Assembly: GCA_963669155.1 (NCBI GenBank)
Contig: OZ022576.1
Span: forward strand, 9,341,210 to 9,405,209
Length of the DNA stretch: 64,000 nt
From: Arbacia lixula
Taxonomy: Eukaryota; Echinodermata; Echinoidea; Arbacioida; Arbaciidae
Reading direction: 5' to 3'
Positions 1 through 11,323 of this stretch are shown here, piece after piece (the stretch's first letter is position 1; every line of letters starts with the position of its first letter). The notes below the pieces were generated by a model. That model saw only the letters and a list, made by a program, of their open reading frames with translations. It was not told where the DNA came from and did no database searches. The position numbers and the translations under genes were made by a program.

Positions 1-159
1 GAGAGTATCATACTTGCGGGATATTTACTGACGAGATAAAGGAAGATAAAGGTCAATATAATGCTAAACCTTGATGGCTTATAAACATTCTTTTCTCGAC
101 TTTTATTGCTCGTGACAAAGTACGAAGCAGTGATCCACCAGAGAGAGACATAGCCGGAC

Positions 160-222
<63 letters not shown>

Positions 223-2659
223 GAAGGGGGGGTTGGTGGTAGTGATTGTTTCATAAGCAAACAGTAATTATTTTAATGTACCGAAGTAAATTCAGGGGCG
301 AGAAGATGGAGGGCGGGGCAAGGAACATAGGTGTTAATAACAATTGAGCGTATTCTATCTATTCCAGTAAAACAGGAACTGAAACTTACATACGTAACAT
401 GTCACTGGAGTATGTCGGGTAACTTGGATGCCATGTTGGAACCCTCTAACATATCTTAAAGTATCAATAAAACTTTATAGGGTCTGGGACGTCAATCTAG
501 AAACTAAAGGAGAGGGAAATTAACACGTACACCCCCTCGTCTCACATGCATCGAGCAATCATAATTATAATATCCAAGTCAATAAAGGTGAATGCAAGTC
601 ATTCCTTTTTACCACAATAGAGTTTAAAAACATCTCGTGATCGTGAAGGGAAGAAAACGTGTCCTTATTCTGAAGGGCCGATTCTTATAGAAAACTAATG
701 CAACTACTTAAAGATTGTAATCTTGACTTGAAATTAGTCAAACATCCGATATTGTTAAATAGAATCTGCACAGAAGTCACTGGGTTACAAGCTTCTCTGC
801 AAACACACATCAAAGATGGTTACTCAATACCTGTTTCATGTCCATTTTCCACCCGAAACCAAAGTAATCTTTATACAAAGACTCCCCATTTCCCATCTCT
901 CTTCCTCTTTCTCTTTCTACCCCCCCCCCCCCTCCCTCTTGCCTTACGGGTTATAGCTACAGAAGAGTCAACTTTACCTTTAGACCTTCTGATATGAAAA
1001 AAGCGACGCCCAGATAGATAACGTGATAAAAAGAGATATTTTCGTTGTGCAAGACGTAGAGGTTAACGGGGCAAATATACGGGATCGCCGTGCCAGTAAC
1101 ACAACGCACAGGATCCCTTCAAGAGTGAGGGGGGACACAGAACTAAGCGACTTAGGTCAGTTATCGCTTCCGACTACCGACCGGACATCGTCGTGACGAC
1201 CGTTGTCCAGAGCAGAAGGAAGATTTAAGATTTTATCCGTAAGTGTTGTGATTTTTCCCTTCGTTTTGTTCGAAGCATATACTTTAGAGACGTATACATT
1301 TTAAGGCAAGAAAACAGGTGGAATGTCCAGTTCCATTAGGCGGCAATCGGCTGGTACTTCATGTACTTTGGATAACTTGGATTGTATTTTGCAACTTGTA
1401 GGCCTATATAATCATGTGCGGACGGTTTCGAATAATAGTGGCCTCCGTCTTTCGCGGGCAGAGTTGGAAAAGTTAAAATTCCTGCGCTGATTTTAGCCAT
1501 ACGCAACACGAAGAAATGCACAGACATGATGTTTGTGGTGCAGCTTATCAAACCAGGGAGATGTTTAAATGTCTAGAAACCCGCAGCTCCCCGGGTCAAG
1601 GTAAGGGATACGAGTCGTAGATATAACAGAACCAATATATACTCATGGGAGCACCGCGTTACGGTTCGGTCAGCACAACCATGGGTCTCGTAATGATATT
1701 TACCACTAATTCCCTTACCTGTATAATCAAAAGTATTCCCCGTTTATGTCAATGCCACAAATAAATAGGTTGGGCGCTTTTTTCTACCATACGATCAAGT
1801 CAAAGTCACCCATGTGTTTTATTTCCAAGCCTTACAAACTTGTTGAGAAAGGTATTCATGGTTAATCCATCACGTGCTACTAGTCGATTTCTTCACCGTC
1901 AATACTCAAATCCCATAGAGCAGCATTTCATTTAAGCACAAAGGGTGTAGAAAAACTAAAGAAGGAAGAAAAATAGTCTGCAGGTTGAAGATTATACTTA
2001 CACTTAACCTGACAAGAGGCCAATTTGAAATGTTACAGTCAATGAAATTCCACTAAACATTTTAGCTTATATTCTCCATTTATTTGTGCATTTTACATAA
2101 CTTTATAGATTACACCTGCGAAAGGGATACAATGTATTCTACGGGTGAAGTTCGTTCTTTACCTTTCTACAATCTCGTCTCTTTATGGTGTAGAGTGTTT
2201 GATTTGAAGGGGCGGAATTCGATTAGGCATAGGTAAGGTGATTGTGTTTTGCAACGGTGTGTTTGACCTTTTGATCGTGGTCGGAGAGCTCTATATATGA
2301 TGTCTGCACCATATGGGTGAATTACACGATGTAGGCAGGTTGTATAACATCAAACCTTCTGCTGCGATTTGTTTGTTTCTTTTCTCTTTATCAACGGAAC
2401 CTGCAACATAAGTTGATTGCAGCTCTAACGCCCCCACCCTCTCCCGAAACTTATTCGGAGATGTGATATCGAAAAGAAGATGCTCTGATCGAAAACTTGA
2501 AGGGCATGTGCAGTAGCGGTACGAAAGACAAAGGAAACAATTACCATGGGTGTAGAAATGTGTTATAAGCCAATGGGGTTTTCAGAGCCTGGTAGTATAA
2601 GAGTTAACAATATGCCCCGTTCCTGCACAATGATGGAATTGATAGGGCATGAGAGGTGT
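1..2659. other. non-coding stretch
   Basis: I see no supportable coding exon here. A pure (GA)n microsatellite lies at about 162-219. A CpG-richer patch at about 1085-1238 ends in a good splice donor (GTAAGTG at 1239). It could be a non-coding first exon of the aminopeptidase, whose first coding exon is preceded by a splice acceptor, but this is speculative because 9.5 kb separate them. Confidence 0.4.
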
Positions 2660-3733
2660 AGGGATCTCTAGGGTGGGGGTAGGAGTGGGGTGAGTGTAGG
2701 GGTGGGGTTGGTTGAGGGGTCTCTAGGGTGGGGGTAGGAGTGGGGTGAGCGTAGAAGTGGGGTTGGTTGAGGGACCTCTAGGGTGGGGTTAGGGGCGGGG
2801 TGAGGGTAGGGGTCTCTAGGATGGGGTTAGGGGTGGGGTTGGTTGAGAGGTCTCTAGGGTGGGGGTAGGAGTGGGGTGAGTTTAGGGGTGGGGTGGGTTG
2901 AGGGATCTCTAGGGTGGGGTTAGGAGTGGGGTGAGTGTAGGGGTGGGGTGGGTTGAGGGATCTCTAGGGTGGGGGTAGGAGTGGGGTGAGTGTAGGGGCG
3001 GGGTTGCTTGAGGGGTCTCTAGGGTGGGGTTAGGGGTGGGGTGAGGGTAGGGATCTCTAGGATGGGGTTAGGGGTGGGGTTGGTTGAGAGGTCTCTAGGG
3101 TGGGGGTAGGAGTGGGGTGAGTGTAGGGGTGGGGTTGGTTGAGGGGTCTCTAGGGTGGGGTTAGGAGTGGGGTGAGTGTAGGGGTGGGGTGGGTTGAGGG
3201 ATCTCTAGGGTGGGGTTAGGGGTGGGGTGAGGGTAGGGGTCTCTAGGATGGGGTTTGGGGTGGGGTTGGTTGAGAGGTCTCTAGGGTGGGGGTAGGAGTG
3301 GGGTGAGTGTAAGGGTGGGGTTGGTTGAGGGGTCTCTAGGGTGGGGGTAGGAGTGGGGTGAGTGTAAGGGTGGGGTGGGTTGAGGGATCTCTAGGGTGGG
3401 GTTAGGGGTGGGGTGAGGGTAGGGGTCTCTAGGATGGGGTTAGGGGTGGGGTTGGTTGAGAGGTCTCTAGGGTGGGGGTAGGAGTGAGGTGAGTGTAGGG
3501 ATGGGGTTGGTTGAGGGGTCTCTAGGGTGGGGTTAGGGGTGGGGTGAGGGTAGGGGTCTCTAGGATGGGGTTAGGGGTGGGGTTGGTTGAGAGGTCTCTA
3601 GGGTGGGGGTAGGAGTGGGGTGAGTGTAGGGATGGGGTTGGTTGAGGGGTCTCTAGGGTGGGGTTAGGGGTGGGGTGAGGGTAAGGGTCTCTAGGATGGG
3701 GGAAGGGGTGGGGTGGGGTGAGGGTGAGGGTTA
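2660..3733. repeat. G-rich minisatellite, about 55- and 38-bp units
   Basis: About 1.07 kb of tandem repeats, each beginning TCTCTAGG (about 23 copies). Two unit sizes alternate: a 55-bp unit (TCTCTAGGG, TGGGGGTAGGAG, then two TGGGGT-type blocks) and a 38-bp unit lacking one block. The + strand is almost free of C and carries runs such as GGGGTTAGGGGTGGGG, so it has strong G-quadruplex potential. Apparent reading frames across it are repeat translations. Confidence 0.95.
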
Positions 3734-4046
3734 GACATGTTTCGATCAGCACACCTTATATAACACGATTTGCTTTAAATCGTTGTCTGCTTGATTCTCA
3801 GCACAATAAATCAGAATACAATAGTAAATACATGTGTCAATTAGTGCAAAGTGCGAATATTCGAAATCATTAATTCGAATGAGCTCTATTTCGAGGAGCC
3901 CGTATGATGAGGAAGACAATATGTTATCTTTCAAGAACAAAATTGGGGAAAGGAGGTGGGGAGCGAGCCTCGAATGAATATTTCGATTGGTTCTTCCAAT
4001 GGGGTCGTATGGGGTGGGGTGGGGTGGGATGGGGGTGCCTCGGGGT

Positions 4047-4230
4047 GATACGCGACACCGCTGCGATGCAGAGACTTAATATACCACGAATCACTGAAAT
4101 TTAAGTAGGGTCACGTTTGTGATTAGTGTACAATACCAGATACACGACACCATTGCAATGTGGGGACTCTCTCAACCACGGAGAGTTGCATTTAAGTAGG
4201 GTCACTTTGGGGATTTAGTTTAAAATACCA
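4047..4230. repeat. two-copy tandem duplication, 92-bp unit
   Basis: Copy 1 (4047-4138) and copy 2 (4139-4230) both begin GATAC.CGACACC and share the block TTTAAGTAGGGTCAC. The copies have diverged but keep the same length. No coding potential is evident. Confidence 0.8.
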
Positions 4231-4724
4231 ACAATATAATGGAAAAAAGCGTAAAACTCCGGACATTGAACGGTCTCATATCATGGGATCGTTCATATCA
4301 TATCTGCCTGTCTGCAATGGTAAGATGGAATTATATTCCTCTAAAAAAATAGCAGTATAGCTGAACAGATCATAGTTGTTATTTGGGTCATCAAATATAC
4401 TTTTATGATTTTTTAAAGATGATTTTGACTGGATTTTAATTTTCAAATTAACATTGTCGGTCTAGGGGGAAACAGGTGCTAGACTAGATATTTAGACGAC
4501 CGACCAATGCATTCATTTGAAATGTTTAAGTCAATAAAACGTCCTTAAGCAAATATTTCAATGCCTTTATTTTGAAGGTTACTTCTTAAATGAATAGTAT
4601 CTTGTTCCATAAACTGTGGTATTTACACAACTTGATATGTAAGGCCTGCAATAGGGATATACAACCTGGGAACTATGATTATGATATTGACATCATGTTG
4701 CATTATTTACATTATGTTGTGGAG

Positions 4725-4890
4725 GTGTCGTGGTATAGCGGTTGTGAGCTGTGACCCAAGGGCTCAAGGTCCTAGGTTCAAGCCGAACCGTGGCACTCAA
4801 TTCATTGAGCAAGATATTTGATCCATATTGCTGCTCTCCACCCATGAGTATAAATGGGTACCTAGTAGGAGCGGGGTGGGGAGAGCCACG
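4725..4890 (+). mobile_element. tRNA-derived SINE
   Basis: The head has RNA polymerase III promoter boxes: box A-like TGGTATAGCGG near 4731 and box B GGTTCAAGCC near 4777. It is followed by a non-tRNA body (CTCCACCCATGAGTATAAAT, GGGTACC) and then a GA-rich tail. A tRNA-like head, unrelated body and simple tail are the usual SINE structure. The family name cannot be assigned without a repeat library. Confidence 0.75.
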
Positions 4891-7800
4891 TTTATGAGCT
4901 CACGTCATGAGCTCACAAAAGGATGGGGAGAGAGGGAGAGGGAGAGAGATGGAGGAAGAGAGGGGGAGGGGTAGAGAAGATAGATTGATTCATCTGGGGT
5001 GATAATAAAGGTACAGTTGGGGTGGGGGCTCCCTACTAGGGGCCCCGCCCTCAAGCATCGGAAATATTTCATGTTATGATGGCCCAGTCAGAGTTACACC
5101 TCACGATCAAGCAAGTGTGAATTCTAATAACAAAGCGTTACCTAATCCAGCTTACAACACACTCGGATAATATTCGATGAGACGCCTTGGGGAGTTGGAA
5201 TAACGCATTCTGAACGACATATTGAACTTGCCTCATGATGTTTCATCATGTTTAGGCCGTAATCATTGCGAACTTCATGCTTGCTCTTTACCGAGTCGGG
5301 TCGGGTAATCTCATATGTTTCTATGCCGTAAGGCCACATTCCATGTTTCTTGTGCTCAGTTTTCCCTCCCGTTTTGTGAGCTTCCGTGATTGGTTTTCAA
5401 ACAGACGCCGCCATGACTGGCGGGAGAACAAACACGAGTAGGGGGCAAAGGAAGGCTCGCACGCACGCCTGGGTTAAAGGGGGTCCATACACAGACCTAT
5501 CCGTGTCATACGATTTCAACTTCTGATATCATTTTGAAATTATCACAATCTGATCCTGCAATCAAACGATATTAGGTTCAGCCACGATTATAGGTCCTGT
5601 AATATTCATACTACGATAGACTGAGTGTGTTTAACTAGCCCGCGTTGCTCCCATATAGCGATAAAGAACTTAAATTTGCGCATCCACATTTGGTAGCCGC
5701 TAGCCCCACACATGATGTGATTTTAATGCAAACTTACTGGTCCATGTACTCAGAGAAACTACACACATACCTTTTCCTTCTTGTAAATCAGACATTACAG
5801 AATACCATGATTTCGTAAGAGAGAGAAAAATGTTCCGATTATTGTCTTAAAAAACCTTGCATTTTCACGAGGAGCCTTCACACTCGTGCATGTATGAAGG
5901 ATAACTATACTCTCTTATTTGTTTTTTTTTTTTTTTTTTTTACTTGGGTAGTTATCGTCTTTCTTTGAATGTCCCTCCCTCCCCTTTCTCTGCCCTCCTG
6001 TCTGTCTGTCTCTTTCTGTATCTCTCCCTTTCGCTCCCTGCCTCTGTCTCCCTCTCCCTTTCACACCCCCTCCCCCCTCTCTCGTTCCCTCTGTTTCTCT
6101 GTCTCGCTGTCTCCCGGTCTGTGTCTCTGTGTCTCTTTCTATTTATATTTGCCCCCCATCTATGTCGATGTCTCTCTGTATATATGTATGTCTGTTCCTC
6201 TTTCTGCCTCCACCTGTCTCTCTCTCTCTCTCTCTCTCTCTGCCTCTGACTTTTTGTGACTCTCGCTCGCTGTCTCTTACTCTTTCTGTATTTCCCTCTC
6301 CTCTCGTATTCTTACTCTCTCCTCGGTATCGTCCAAGTGTATTCCATTTTCTCTTCCCTCTCTATATGTGCATGTTTTTTTTTCACTCACATACATAATG
6401 TACACGGTATATCAATCATGTAGACAAAACGAATAGTTTTGTGTAAATTCTAATGCTGGTCTAACCCGGATGTTTACGCGTTAAAAATGATAGAAGAGAA
6501 AGATATACATGTAATATGTGCTGAATATATTTATATTGGACAGTCTGAATGTATATGCAATATCAATGCAAAATATAAAAGTGACAATAAGTTTGTAAAG
6601 ATGAGCAATTGGAGGAAACAAATATACTTTATGTCCTATTTGCAAAACTACAATACTGTGAAAAATTATTTGATATATTCAATTCCATATTTAGAAGAGT
6701 GCGAATAACGCAAAAATGAACACAAAGAAAGTTGAGAAGTAGGGTACGGTAGACTGGTCTAAAATATGCATGTACACGGAAAGGTGGTTAAATGGAGAAA
6801 GCTGTAGGGTGATCATGATCGACACAAACTTGTTTCTGAATATCTAAAGAGGTTTTATATCTTTACCGACCAACTCATGTTGAAAGGGCATTCCTCCTAC
6901 AAACAAACAAGCAAACAAACAAACAAACAAACAAACACACATACACAGACACAAAAAAAACCCTGCCTGGCCTACGGTACCTCGAATCCTTCTAAAGAAA
7001 AGCAAGGATAATCAATTCGGAAAGCTATTCCTATCCTTGGAAGTAGAGGAGGTGGGGGAGGGGGGGGGGGGCAGAATCCTTATCTGGGTTTACAGGCAGG
7101 CACATTATCATAACTATTCTCACATCACATTGGAGGGTGACACTCCATGAAATTGCTTCTGTTTCAACAGCGTTTCAATACAAAACGCCTCTCTCTATGT
7201 CACGATGAATAAAATTGAACGAGCTTCGTTCATTCGTGGGCATTTTTCGGACTTATTTCATTTGATTAAAACAAATAATGTTTGAACATAAATGAGGAAC
7301 CAGGGTCATTTATCCATTAAAATACAAAGTCCTATCTTTGTTTCACGTTCACGATGTTGATTGGAATGGGAAAGATTTCACTGTGCCCCACTCTGGAAAA
7401 TAATGTTGATCGATCATCGGACTTCTCGGTACGAAACATGTACTTTGCAGATAGCCATCACATTCATATCAATATGAAAGAGGAATTCCAAACATAGTTT
7501 TCAGGAATACCATCTTCATTAAAATTTGAATTATCTTTTAATTAATTGTTTCATTGTGCATTTATCATGCGAGCTATCGTGTTGCATGATGCAACTAAAC
7601 CGAAACCGTGATAGCGTTACGTGATACGATAATGTTGAGTCGTACAATTATTGGGCTATACCCCCTACAAACATGTTTCAAAAAAATCTACGATAAAATC
7701 GCCAGAAAGAATCCTGAAACTTGACAAGTGTGTAAGAGAGTGGTGACTATAATGCTAGTAAGTTTATATCTTAACACCTTTGTCCGTTTGCATAATTGAT

Positions 7801-7946
7801 TTTGAGCGCAATCATCCACTGCACCAAATTACACAATGGAGGCGAAAAATGCATGCTAGGGGGACACGACTCTGTTACCTTGCTTCACGCGCATGCTTTA
7901 ACACATGGTACAGTGTGTGTGTGTATATGTGTGTGTGTGTATGTAG

Positions 7947-7977
<31 letters not shown>

Positions 7978-10496
7978 CGTGCGTATTCAGGGTGGGGTTG
8001 GATTGGGGGGGGGGGACAACCCTTGATTCCTTTGACTCAGCATAACATCCCCTGCACCCATATCTTATGGATAATGTACGATACCCTTTGCACTTCGATC
8101 GTTGCCAAGGATATGGGTGATGTTAGATCATCAAATGGGGTGCGAATGTGGGTGTTTGGCAAGGAGGGGTGGGGGGGGGGGGAGGAGGGAGAACTAGTCA
8201 TGAACTAACCCTTCGAGAAACTGGCCGTGCTTGGCACCAACCTTTGCCCCAGATAATCAATCATTAATCACCTCCGTAAATACATAAAGCACTCATTTTA
8301 CCTCTCAAATTCCAAACTGATACAAGTCATGTGTCGAGAGAGTCCTCAATGGCTATAATTCCCCCCCCCCCCCCTACAAAAATGAAGAAAATATTTTATT
8401 TGGTGGCGCCTTTTTTGTGATTTAGTGGGAATGTCTTTTAATCAGTATTTTTGCATCTATTTTTTTTAAATATTATTCTTATCATTTTTTTCTTTCTGTG
8501 TAGGCCTATGTGTGTATGTTTGTGTATGGGGGGGGGGGGGGATCTTTCGAAGACCATAACCATTATAGCCATATACGCAGTGGTGAATCATATCAGGTAG
8601 GCATAAATCGCAAGGCTATTGCGTTTGAGCTGTAAGAGTATTGTGGGATAAACCCTGCGAACGCCGCAGGGACGTCTTAAATGGACGCACGGACATCTTC
8701 AGATGATCTTGGCAACGATAGGGGTGCAATAGGATGTAGCTACGAACGCAAGGGTGTACGACATGTAATACTATCCGAGGCGCAACTCTAACTTCTTTAC
8801 CTCCGTCTCCGATGCGTCGTACGGCGAGTAAAGCGAGTCAAGGCGCCCGCAAAAATTGCTTGCGGTCTCAGTGAGATTGGGCAATGTTGTTTTGCCCGAA
8901 CGGTCGCCTTATTTTGACCTCGGTTTGTTTTATGAAACGACGGGGATTGTATACCGAACTCTGCTAGAAGAACGAACGTCCTTTGTACCTCAATAATCGC
9001 GGGCCATCAAATTAAAAGTAATTAAACGTAATCGTAATGATGCCCAAATAGCGTAGTAACGCGTCATTACATTCACCTGTATCTAGTCAGTCAGATTCAA
9101 TGGGTGGAATTCACTTTGAATGGATTAGTTGCTGCTACTCGGACAAACCTCGGATAAGCCTTGTGGTTCCCATCAGTAACGTACTGTTTGGAAGACGTGC
9201 ATAGCATCTGCCTACCCAACGAAAATGGTCTACTACGCCTTGATCCGAAATCAAGGTGTTTGTGACCGCAAGATCTTCCATTGACGAAGTTGTGAATGCG
9301 CTCCAATATGCACCATCTTGTGTGTGATTACTTACTCTCCTGGACCACCTCACAACGTGTTTCCTTTTTTAAATTCTATTGAAGCCCCCCCCCCCCCCCC
9401 CCAGGTAAAATCAATGTTCGGGATGCTTGCTTGAATTGAGTAGGGTCTGTCTGTAGTGGGTACTGTCAACCGGGCGTGTGAAATCAAGATGGGAGAGATA
9501 TACCATGCACGGTAGGGTAGTAGGGTTTTTACACCATGGATACACTGCATATTAACACGAATTATGATATTTGGATACTTGGATACTTCAATATATGCAC
9601 TCTCTGTCTCACTCTCAACCTCTCCTCTCCTTGTTTCTCTGTCTAATTCTCTGTCTCTCTTCTTGGTCACCGTTTTTCTCTCTCCCTCTCTGTATGTATG
9701 TATCTCTCTGTATGTCTCTGCATCTCTCACCCTGTGTATCTCTCTCTCTCTCTCTTGCTATTTTTGTTTCGTACCTCCTCCCCCTCTTACACTCTCTTTT
9801 TGCACACCAAACCCTCTCCGTCTATATATCTGTCTTTTTTTTCATCCATTTCTCTTTGAATGTTTATCTTTGCATGCCCCCCTTTATCTGTTCGTCTGTT
9901 TATGTTTCTGTCTCAACGTTTCCTTCAGTAATGCACAGCCATGTACCTTTCAGATTGACATACATGTATATCGTAGGACAGTCGCCCCACCCCCCCCCCC
10001 CCCCTCCACCCCAATCCTCACCTCCTACCTGACACAGGTCCCTTCCAGACTCCAGAAAGATCATCTGGTACAATATATAACTTGTGTATACCGCGCCACC
10101 CTGAAAGTATTCAGTACATCAACTTATTCCATATGAATGTCGAAACATGTATGTCCTAATAGTATGATTTCCAACGTTGAATGCATGCTCCTTCTTGGTA
10201 GATCTGTATGCGGTATTCCCTTGCTATATTCTTTCCATACGACTCTTCAAGGCGGTGCGATAGAGCCATATGATTCCTATTGTTTCTAAAGTGCACGCCG
10301 GGATAGGTCCGCCCTAGATTCCCTTAAATTCTCCAAGGAAAGGGACGAAACCCATACTTGACTTCAAAAGGTCAGTATACATGTTCCATGGGTCACCGCT
10401 CTGTCGAGACGTATCTTACCTAAATCTATCAGGTTAAAACAGAGAGAGAGACAGAGAGAAAGGAGGATTGTGGGAGGGGGAGGAGACAGGGAGAGA

Positions 10497-10554
<58 letters not shown>

Positions 10555-10758
10555 CATACACAGGGATAGGCCTACATAAATGACATAGAGTCGTATGCAT
10601 ATTATCATAAATATAAAATTTTTGTTATATTTGGCCGTCTGATCGAAGTTTTTTCCCAGTGTAGTGTGCGTTTCGTGGAGCCTTTATTGTAGCCCTCGTT
10701 ACTTAGCCTGTTTTTCTCTCCTTCTGTACTTTGCCTGATTTGTATTCTCTGGCTGCAG
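4891..10758. other. non-coding stretch upstream of the aminopeptidase
   Basis: No convincing exon was found. The contents are simple: degenerate CT-rich tracts at 5960-6400 and 9590-9920, an (AAAC)n-like run near 6900-6945, a (GT)n run at about 7908-7980, poly(G)/(C) runs near 7053, 8169, 8359, 8529, 9386 and 9990, and a (GA)n run at about 10440-10556. Long open frames in the CT tracts are low-complexity Ser/Leu/Pro translations. This may be the 5' intron or the promoter region of the downstream gene. Confidence 0.55.
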
Positions 10759-10793
10759 CTGGTTCGGCAGCACAAACGACAGAAAACAACAGC

Positions 10794-11177
10794 ATGGGGA
10801 TGGACGGCAAGTTCGAGATCGACGAGGAGATGGGCTCGAAGAAGGAAAGCGGCTACTACTGCACCATGGGGCAGCTGGTCTTCCTCGCCGTGATCGCAGC
10901 CGGACTCATCGCCGGGGTCGGTTGCATGGCCTTCTACCTGCCCGACCGCTCCTGCGAGATAGAGCCCACACCACCGCCCGACAAGGAGCCAACAGAGAAA
11001 CCCACCGAGAGGCCAGCCACCGAGAAGCCAGCCACCGAGCCGGTGGCCACGGAGGCGATGACCACGGCGATGATGTCCTCGATGGCGCCCACATCGGAGG
11101 TGTGGGATGGTCGATTGCCACGTAACCTCATACCACAGAACTACCATCTGACCCTCAAGCCCTACCTTTACGACGAG
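10794..11177 (+). CDS. aminopeptidase exon 1: cytoplasmic tail, membrane anchor, stalk
   Basis: Start ATG at 10794 has a good context (A at -3, G at +4). Upstream, CTGCAG at 10753-10758 is a plausible acceptor, so a non-coding exon may precede it. Residues 1-25 are short, polar and cytoplasmic (…[13 protein letters not shown]). Residues 26-49 are a single hydrophobic anchor ([20 protein letters not shown]). Residues 55-103 form a Thr/Pro/Glu-rich stalk with repeated TEKP/TERPA motifs, likely O-glycosylated. The M1 fold begins at about residue 107 ([19 protein letters not shown]). The exon ends in phase 0 at donor GTAATC. Confidence 0.93.
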
Positions 11178-11276
11178 GTAATCGAAGTCATTGCGAGTGT
11201 ATTAACGCCTGTCCGTGATTGTGTGTGCTTGTACAGTGCCGTGACATTGTAGGATACTGTAATCTTACGAGAGAGA

Positions 11277-11323
<47 letters not shown>

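Noticed and set aside
1336..1551. Minus-strand terminal exon encoding …DGGHYYSKPSAHDYIGLQVA
   Set aside because: Its composition looks protein-like, but there is no convincing acceptor or partner exon in the window and no family match.
2660..3733. CRISPR array
   Set aside because: The units are contiguous and similar throughout, with no unique spacers, and the DNA is from an animal.
9097..9353. Minus-strand frames of about 70 residues
   Set aside because: Two overlapping frames of equal quality, with no family match and no conserved motif visible.
10731..10793. N-terminal extension of the aminopeptidase before the ATG at 10794
   Set aside because: It would need a non-ATG start and runs through a splice-acceptor-like sequence. 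The ATG at 10794 has a good context and a normal cytoplasmic tail length.
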